Position numbers and translations under genes: made by a program. This document shows, one piece after another, positions 59,299 to 64,000 of a stretch of DNA of 64,000 bases. Source of the DNA: Streptomyces coffeae (GTDB lineage: Bacteria > Actinomycetota > Actinomycetes > Streptomycetales > Streptomycetaceae); the NCBI RefSeq assembly GCF_016741875.1, contig NZ_JAERRF010000011.1, forward strand, positions 62,001 to 126,000. Reading direction: 5' to 3'. Within the stretch, counting starts at the first letter, position 1; every line of letters starts with the position of its first letter. The notes below the pieces were generated by a model. The model worked only from the letters and a program-made list of their open reading frames with translations, was not told the origin of the DNA and did no database searches.

Positions 59299-61874
59299 CC
59301 GTCCTCAAGACCTCGATGCGCAACTTTGTCGCGCACAAGGGACGGATGGCGCTCTCCGCCATCGCCGTCCTGCTGTCGGTGGCCTTCGTCTCCGGCACCC
59401 TCGTCTTCACCGACACCACCAACGCCACGTTCGACAAGCTCTTCGCGGCCACCTCCTCCGATGTCACGGTCAGCCCGAAGAACGCCAACAACGGCGACGA
59501 TGCGCAGACCAGCACCCGGATCGAGACGCTGCCCGCCGCCGAGAAGAAGCGGATCGAGGGCATCAAGGGCGTCAAGTCGGTGGCCGGCGACGCGACCAGC
59601 CAGAAGATCACCGTCGTCGACAAGAAGAACAAGGACATCGGTCCCAGCTCCGGCGCCCCCACCATCGGCACCAACTGGGACCCGACCGAGCACCGCTCGG
59701 TGAAGCTCACCTCCGGCCGTGCGCCGCGCGGTCCCACCGAGGTGATGCTCGACGCCGACACCGCCAAGTCCAAGAAGGTGAAGATCGGTGACGAGCTGCG
59801 GGTGATCGGCATCCCCGGCGAGTTCCGCGCCAAGGTCGTCGGTCTGGTCACCTTCCAGGTGACCAACCCCGGCTCCACCGTGCTCTACCTGGACACCCCT
59901 TCGGCCCAGCGGCTGCTGCTCGGCCGCGCCGAGGCGTTCACCAGCTTCGCGCTCACCGCCCAGCCGGGCGTCAGCAACGACCAGCTGAAGAAGAACGTGC
60001 TGGCCGAGCTCGGCACCGGACTCAAGGTGCAGACGAAGGCCGAGGCCAGCGCGGAGGCCGAGGACGACATCGGCTCCTTCCTCGACATCATGAAGTACGC
60101 GATGCTCGGCTTCGCCGGTATCGCCGTCCTGGTCGGCATCTTCCTGATCGTCAACACCTTCTCCATGCTGGTCACCCAGCGCACCCGGGAGATCGGGCTG
60201 ATGCGGGCCATCGGGTCCAGCCGCAAGCAGATCAACCGCTCGGTGCTCATCGAGGCGCTGCTGCTGGGCATCATCGGCTCGGTCCTCGGTGTGCTCGCCG
60301 GTGTCGGGCTCGCGGTCGGGCTGATGAAGATCATGGGCAGCGCCGGTCTGCATCTGAGCACCGACCAGCTGACGGTGAAGCCCGCCACGCCCGTCGTCGG
60401 TCTCAGCGTGGGCATCGTCGTCACCGTCATCGCCGCGTACATCCCGGCCCGCCGGGCGTCGAAGATCTCCCCGATGGCGGCGCTGCGCGACGCCGGTACC
60501 CCGGCGGACGCCAAGGCCGGGCGGATCCGCGCCGTGATCGGCACCGTGCTCACCGCGGCCGGGGCCGTCGCCCTGTTCGCCGCGGGCAGCGCGGACAAGG
60601 CGACCGACGGCTCGATGTTCCTGGGCCTGGGTGTGCTGCTGACCCTCGTCGGCTTCATCGTGATCGGCCCGCTGCTGGCCGGTCTGGTGATCCGGGTGCT
60701 CGCCGCCGTGATCCTGCGGATCTTCGGCCCGGTCGGCCGGTTGGCCGAGCGCAACGCGCTGCGCAACCCGCGGCGGACCGGCGCCACCGGCGCGGCCCTG
60801 ATGATCGGTCTGGCCCTGGTCGCCTGTCTGTCGGTGGTCGGCTCCTCGATGGTCGCCTCGGCCAGCGACGAGCTGGACAAGTCGGTCGGCGCGGACTTCA
60901 TCGTCCAGCCCAAGGGCCCCGGCAAGCCGATCACCCCGCAGATCGAGAAGGCGATGGAGAAGGCCAAGGGCCTGGACCACATCAGCCATCTGAAGGTGAT
61001 CGACAACGCCCGGCTGACGCTGCCGGACGGCAAGACGGTCGGCAAGGATCTGTCCGCCGCCACCCCGACCTACGCGCAGGATCTGCGGAGCCCGGTGGTG
61101 GAAGGCTCGCTCGGCGACGCCTACGGCGAGAACGCCATGTCGCTGCCCGAGGGCTTCGCCAAGGACCACAAGGTGAAGAAGGGCGACACGGTGACCGTCG
61201 CCTTCGACCACGGCCGGAAGGCCAAGCTCACCGTGGCCGCGATCACTTCGGACGACACCTCCCTGGACAAGGGGGCGATGTACCTCAGCATCGCGACCGT
61301 CCAGCGCTATGTCCCGGCCGACCGGATCCCGACGGACATGATGGTCCTCGGAACGGCCAAGGACGGCCAGGAGGACCAGGCGTACGCCTCGCTCAAGAAG
61401 CAGCTGGCGCAGTACCCGAGCATCCAGGTCCGCGACCAGACCGACTACAAGAAGATGATGGAGGACCAGATCGGCCAGCTGCTCAACCTGGTCTACGGTC
61501 TGCTCGCCCTGGCGATCATCGTCGCCATCCTCGGTGTGGTGAACACCCTGGCCCTGTCGGTCGTCGAGCGGACCCGTGAGATCGGCCTGATGCGCGCCAT
61601 CGGCCTCTCCCGCCGCCAGATGCGCCGCATGATCCGGCTGGAGTCCGTGGTCATCGCGCTCTTCGGCGCCCTGCTGGGCCTCGGGCTCGGGATGGGCTGG
61701 GGCGCGACCGCGCAGAAGCTGCTGGCGCTCGAGGGGCTGAAGACCCTGGAGATCCCGTGGCCGACCATTCTCACGGTCTTCATCGGCTCCGCCGTGGTGG
61801 GCCTGGTGGCGGCGCTGATCCCGGCCTTCCGCGCGGCCCGGATGAACGTCCTGAACGCCATCGCCACGGAGTAG
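59295..61874 (+). CDS. FtsX-type ABC permease with two permease domains
   Basis: Membrane protein of 859 residues. TM1 (about 18-38) leads to a MacB-like external domain (about 40-240); three helices with RTREIGLMRAIGSSRKQINRSVL follow (first FtsX domain, about 265-400). A middle pair of helices, a second external domain (about 520-720) and a second FtsX domain with RTREIGLMRAIGLSRRQMRRM complete it. Lys/Asp-rich external parts suit an exported face. The substrate may be a lipoprotein, lipid or peptide antibiotic. Confidence 0.93.
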   Translation: MTVLKTSMRNFVAHKGRMALSAIAVLLSVAFVSGTLVFTDTTNATFDKLFAATSSDVTVSPKNANNGDDAQTSTRIETLPAAEKKRIEGIKGVKSVAGDATSQKITVVDKKNKDIGPSSGAPTIGTNWDPTEHRSVKLTSGRAPRGPTEVMLDADTAKSKKVKIGDELRVIGIPGEFRAKVVGLVTFQVTNPGSTVLYLDTPSAQRLLLGRAEAFTSFALTAQPGVSNDQLKKNVLAELGTGLKVQTKAEASAEAEDDIGSFLDIMKYAMLGFAGIAVLVGIFLIVNTFSMLVTQRTREIGLMRAIGSSRKQINRSVLIEALLLGIIGSVLGVLAGVGLAVGLMKIMGSAGLHLSTDQLTVKPATPVVGLSVGIVVTVIAAYIPARRASKISPMAALRDAGTPADAKAGRIRAVIGTVLTAAGAVALFAAGSADKATDGSMFLGLGVLLTLVGFIVIGPLLAGLVIRVLAAVILRIFGPVGRLAERNALRNPRRTGATGAALMIGLALVACLSVVGSSMVASASDELDKSVGADFIVQPKGPGKPITPQIEKAMEKAKGLDHISHLKVIDNARLTLPDGKTVGKDLSAATPTYAQDLRSPVVEGSLGDAYGENAMSLPEGFAKDHKVKKGDTVTVAFDHGRKAKLTVAAITSDDTSLDKGAMYLSIATVQRYVPADRIPTDMMVLGTAKDGQEDQAYASLKKQLAQYPSIQVRDQTDYKKMMEDQIGQLLNLVYGLLALAIIVAILGVVNTLALSVVERTREIGLMRAIGLSRRQMRRMIRLESVVIALFGALLGLGLGMGWGATAQKLLALEGLKTLEIPWPTILTVFIGSAVVGLVAALIPAFRAARMNVLNAIATE

Positions 61875-61932
61875 GAAGCGACGGAAGGTCAGCCAGGACC
61901 CGCCCCTCGGACGTACCGGGCGAGGGGCAATG

Positions 61933-61980
61933 GCGACCCGGCCCGGTGTGCTCTCGGGGGTGCACACCGTGCCGGGTCGC
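61933..61980 (+). terminator. Terminator after the ABC permease gene
   Basis: Arms 61933-61950 and 61963-61980 pair over GCGACCCGGC and GGTGTG blocks with a 2-base internal mismatch. The loop is about 12 bases. It is followed by GGCCGTTTTC, with four T. Confidence 0.7.
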
Positions 61981-61997
61981 GGCCGTTTTCCCGGTCT

Positions 61998-62028
61998 TTG
62001 ACTTCGAGTGCGCTCCAGCTCCTAGCGT
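61998..62028 (+). promoter_or_regulatory. MerR-type promoter of the aldo/keto reductase
   Basis: TTGACT (61998-62003) and TAGCGT (62023-62028) are separated by exactly 19 bases, and the spacer holds an imperfect dyad centred near 62010-62011 (CTTCGAG...CTCCAG). A 19-base spacer with an internal dyad is the hallmark of promoters activated by MerR-family proteins. No MerR gene lies in the window. Confidence 0.65.
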
Positions 62029-62072
62029 GATCGACACGACCGCGAGGAGCATCGCTTCCAGGAGGTACACCC

Positions 62073-63059
62073 ATGACCCCGCTTCCCGCCCGCACTCTCG
62101 GCTCCCTGAACGTCTCCGCGCAGGGGCTCGGCTGCATGGGGATGAGCCACACCTACGGCGAGTCCGACGACCAGCAGTCGATCACGACCATCCATCGCGC
62201 CCTCGACCTCGGCGTCACCCTTCTGGACACCTCCGACTACTACGGCAGGGGGCACAACGAGGAGCTGATCGGCCGGGCCCTGGCCGGCCGCCGGGACCAG
62301 GCGGTGATCGCCACCAAGTTCGGCTTCGCCAACCGGCTGGGCGAGCAGACCCGGATCCGGGGCGACGCGGCGTACGTACGGCAGGCGTGCGACGCCTCGC
62401 TGCGCCGCCTCGGTGTCGACCACATCGACCTCTACTACCAGCACCGCGTCGACCCCGACGTGCCCATCGAGGAGACCGTCGGCGCGATGGCCGAGCTGGT
62501 CCGGGCGGGCAAGGTGCGCTTCCTCGGGCTCTCCGAGGCGGGCGTGGACACCATCCGCCGCGCCCACGCCGTCCACCCCGTCTCCGCGCTCCAGAGCGAG
62601 TGGTCGCTGTGGACCCGGAACCTGGAGGCGGAGATCGCCCCGGTCTGCCGTGAACTGGGCATCGGCCTGGTGCCGTTCTCGCCGCTCGGGCGCGGCTTCC
62701 TGACCGGCCGGATCAGCTCGCTGGACGCGCTGGAGGAGAAGGACATGCGCCGCGGCCAGCCCCGGTTCGCCGACGGCAATCTGGACCGGAACCTGGCCAT
62801 CGTGGAGCGGCTGCGCGAACTGGCCGCCGACAAGGGCGTCACCGCCGGTCAGCTCGCCCTGGCCTGGGTGCAGCACCGGGGCGAGGACGTGGTGCCGATC
62901 CCGGGCACCCGCCGGGAGAGCTATCTGCGGGAGAACCTGGGGGCGCTGGACATCGAGCTGTCCGCCGAGGAGCTCACCGCGATCGACGCCGCCGCACCGG
63001 CCCAGGAGATCGCCGGGAACCGCTACGACGACAGCTCCCTGCGCTTCGTCGACGGCTGA
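62073..63059 (+). CDS. Aldo/keto reductase
   Basis: NADPH-dependent carbonyl reductase of 328 residues, TIM barrel. The catalytic tetrad is visible: Asp and Tyr in LLDTSDYYG (about 51-58), Lys in VIATKFG (about 84), His in YYQHRVD (about 126). VPIPGTRRESYLREN near 270 binds the cofactor phosphate. It resembles the YakC/AKR13 group acting on aldehydes. AGGAGGT is 6 bases before the ATG. The MerR-type promoter suggests induction by a redox or electrophile signal. Confidence 0.93.
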   Translation: MTPLPARTLGSLNVSAQGLGCMGMSHTYGESDDQQSITTIHRALDLGVTLLDTSDYYGRGHNEELIGRALAGRRDQAVIATKFGFANRLGEQTRIRGDAAYVRQACDASLRRLGVDHIDLYYQHRVDPDVPIEETVGAMAELVRAGKVRFLGLSEAGVDTIRRAHAVHPVSALQSEWSLWTRNLEAEIAPVCRELGIGLVPFSPLGRGFLTGRISSLDALEEKDMRRGQPRFADGNLDRNLAIVERLRELAADKGVTAGQLALAWVQHRGEDVVPIPGTRRESYLRENLGALDIELSAEELTAIDAAAPAQEIAGNRYDDSSLRFVDG

Positions 63060-63173
63060 GTCCCGGGCCCGAGGGGAAGGGGGAACCGGCCGGAAAATGA
63101 GTTCGCCGCGAGCGATGAGTTCTCCGGTGCCCCGCGGTCTTAAGGGAAAAGCCGCACACCAGGGAGGTTCCCC

Positions 63174-63590
63174 ATGACTGAGACCACGAAGGGCACCCGG
63201 CTCAGCGAGCTGGGCCGGGTGGCCGTCACCGTCACCGACCAGGACCGGGCGCTGGACTTCTACCTCGGCACGCTCGGCTTCGACAAGCGTGCCGACATCC
63301 CCTTCGGGGAGGGCCACCGCTGGATCGAGGTCGGGCCGTCGGGCGGCGGGGCCGGGATCGCGCTGGTGCTCCCGCAGAACTGCGAGGACGCCGGTGGTTC
63401 CGGCTCCGGGCCCAGCACCGAGACCGGCATCATCCTCACCTCCGAGGACATCGACGCCGACCACGCCACGCTGCGGAAGGCCGGGGTGGACACCGACCCG
63501 GAGGTCATGCGCTGGGGCGCTCCTGTGCCGCCCATGTTCTCGTTCCGCGACCCCGACGGGAACGCGATCATGGTCGTCAGCGAGGAGTGA
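63174..63590 (+). CDS. VOC-family (glyoxalase/bleomycin-resistance-like) protein
   Basis: A 138-residue protein of two beta-alpha-beta-beta-beta modules. RVAVTVTDQDRALDFYLGTLGFDKRAD starts the first (split near its Phe-Tyr), and FSFRDPDGNAIMVV ends the second, with the Glu/His-type metal positions only partly kept. Function cannot be narrowed beyond the family. It follows the aldo/keto reductase by 114 bases; both may act on reactive carbonyls. Confidence 0.88.
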   Translation: MTETTKGTRLSELGRVAVTVTDQDRALDFYLGTLGFDKRADIPFGEGHRWIEVGPSGGGAGIALVLPQNCEDAGGSGSGPSTETGIILTSEDIDADHATLRKAGVDTDPEVMRWGAPVPPMFSFRDPDGNAIMVVSEE

Positions 63591-63617
63591 GCACCGGGGA
63601 ACCGTCCTGACCCGCGG

Positions 63618-63651
63618 GCGCCGGTCCGCCGACGAGGGAGCGGACCGGCGC
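63618..63651. terminator. Bidirectional terminator between the VOC gene and gvpK
   Basis: Perfect 12-bp stem GCGCCGGTCCGC/GCGGACCGGCGC (63618-63629 with 63640-63651), 10-base loop, between convergent genes. Confidence 0.8.
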
Positions 63652-63666
63652 ACGCCGGGGCGGGAT

Positions 63667-63966
63667 TCAGTCCCGGGGGAGCAGGGTGCCGAGCGGGCCG
63701 AGGTCGAGATTGAGGTCCTCCGGCTCCAGACCGTGCTGTTCGCGCAGCTCCGCCATCCGCCGGTCCAGCAGCATCAGGGTGGTGCCGATCCGTTCCACCT
63801 GCTCATCGGTGAGATCGCCCGCGTCGATCCGGCGCAGCGCCTGGCGTTCCATCAGCTGCCGCAGGAGCTCCACGATGGTGAGGACGAGCGCCACCAGATC
63901 GCGGCCCATCGCCTCCTGGTCGAGATCGACCCGGGCGCCGGTCACAGCGGGCCCGAGTCGGTCCAC
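63667..63966 (-). CDS. gvpK: Gas vesicle protein GvpK
   Basis: Accessory gas-vesicle protein of 99 residues. LVALVLTIVELLRQLMERQALRRI split around the Leu-Arg-Gln motif, LTDEQVERIGTTLM, and the ending DLNLDLGPLGTLL are diagnostic of GvpK. GTG 63966 overlaps the upstream gene by 25 bases. It is normally last in actinobacterial gvp clusters, so the rest of the cluster should continue beyond the right edge. Many streptomycetes carry gvp genes without known flotation. Confidence 0.92.
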   Translation of the reverse strand: MDRLGPAVTGARVDLDQEAMGRDLVALVLTIVELLRQLMERQALRRIDAGDLTDEQVERIGTTLMLLDRRMAELREQHGLEPEDLNLDLGPLGTLLPRD

Positions 63967-64000
63967 GGCGCGGCGACGCGCTCGTTGACCGAGGACAGCA
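63942..64000 (-). CDS. C-terminal end of an upstream gas-vesicle gene (partial)
   Basis: An open frame entering from the right edge ends at 63942, after 18 visible codons reading LSSVNERVAAPWTDSGPL. It overlaps the gvpK start by 25 bases. From the usual gene order before gvpK it is probably a GvpA-like gvpS or gvpJ gene, but too little is visible to confirm. Confidence 0.5.
   Translation of the reverse strand, partial: LSSVNERVAAPWTDSGPL

Noticed and set aside
59178..61967. 929-codon minus-strand frame opposite the ABC permease
   Set aside because: Low-complexity His/Asp/Gly translation; the plus strand has two FtsX domains and overlaps the ATPase gene properly.

Overview
The window is chromosomal DNA of a Streptomyces or a very close relative. 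It is uniformly GC-rich, uses many GTG starts, packs genes with GTGA/ATGA overlaps, and carries the genus-typical block prs-rplY-pth-ppc, the tamR/tam pair, a galTEK operon, rsmI-tatD-rpf-rsmA-ispE-ABC-F and a gvpK at the right edge. There is no integrase, transposase, rRNA or CRISPR array. One tRNA-Gln (TTG) is present. Both ends cut genes: a tricorn-like protease on the left, and the gas-vesicle gene upstream of gvpK on the right.

Layout. 1-5.5 kb: tricorn-like protease, divergent TetR regulator with two operator-like palindromes, and an MMPL exporter. 5.6-8.4 kb: an ECF-type nickel/cobalt importer (M-N fusion, Q, O) behind a promoter overlapped by a Nur-box-like site. 8.4-13.3 kb: serine beta-lactamase-fold esterase, an unusual orphan response regulator preceded by a switch-like RNA structure, and an undescribed three-gene cassette (soluble protein, one-TM protein, AAA+ ATPase). 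13.3-20.5 kb: EamA permease with a coupled 39-codon ORF, F420-type oxidoreductase, cupin, PBP lipoprotein, protein O-mannosyltransferase, rsmI. 20.7-29.5 kb: housekeeping series (zinc ribbon, tatD, rpf, rsmA, ispE, ABC-F) and a Pro-rich membrane-anchored beta-propeller.

29.7-38.4 kb: an aspartate-less response regulator, a sodium:solute symporter with a small membrane partner, divergent galTEK, another orphan response regulator, and tamR/tam. 38.5-48 kb: desaturase-TetR operon with tandem operators, ppc, then pth, rplY, prs, glmU and tRNA-Gln on the minus strand.

48.2-56.1 kb is the most unusual part: an orphan histidine kinase, then a divergent SUKH/toxin-fold cluster. On the minus strand are a YwqJ-like deaminase and a SUKH-3 protein. 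On the plus strand are a WHH-nuclease/SUKH fusion and a 919-residue protein joining a small immunity-like domain, a collagen-like linker with repeated threonine motifs, a deaminase-like domain and a SUKH-4-like domain. These look like parts of polymorphic toxin-immunity systems, yet none has a visible export signal. 56.4-64 kb: DHA2 drug exporter, MacB-like ABC pair, an aldo/keto reductase behind a textbook MerR-type 19-bp-spacer promoter, a VOC protein and the gas-vesicle end.

Functions are inferred from motifs and known families; no database search was possible.
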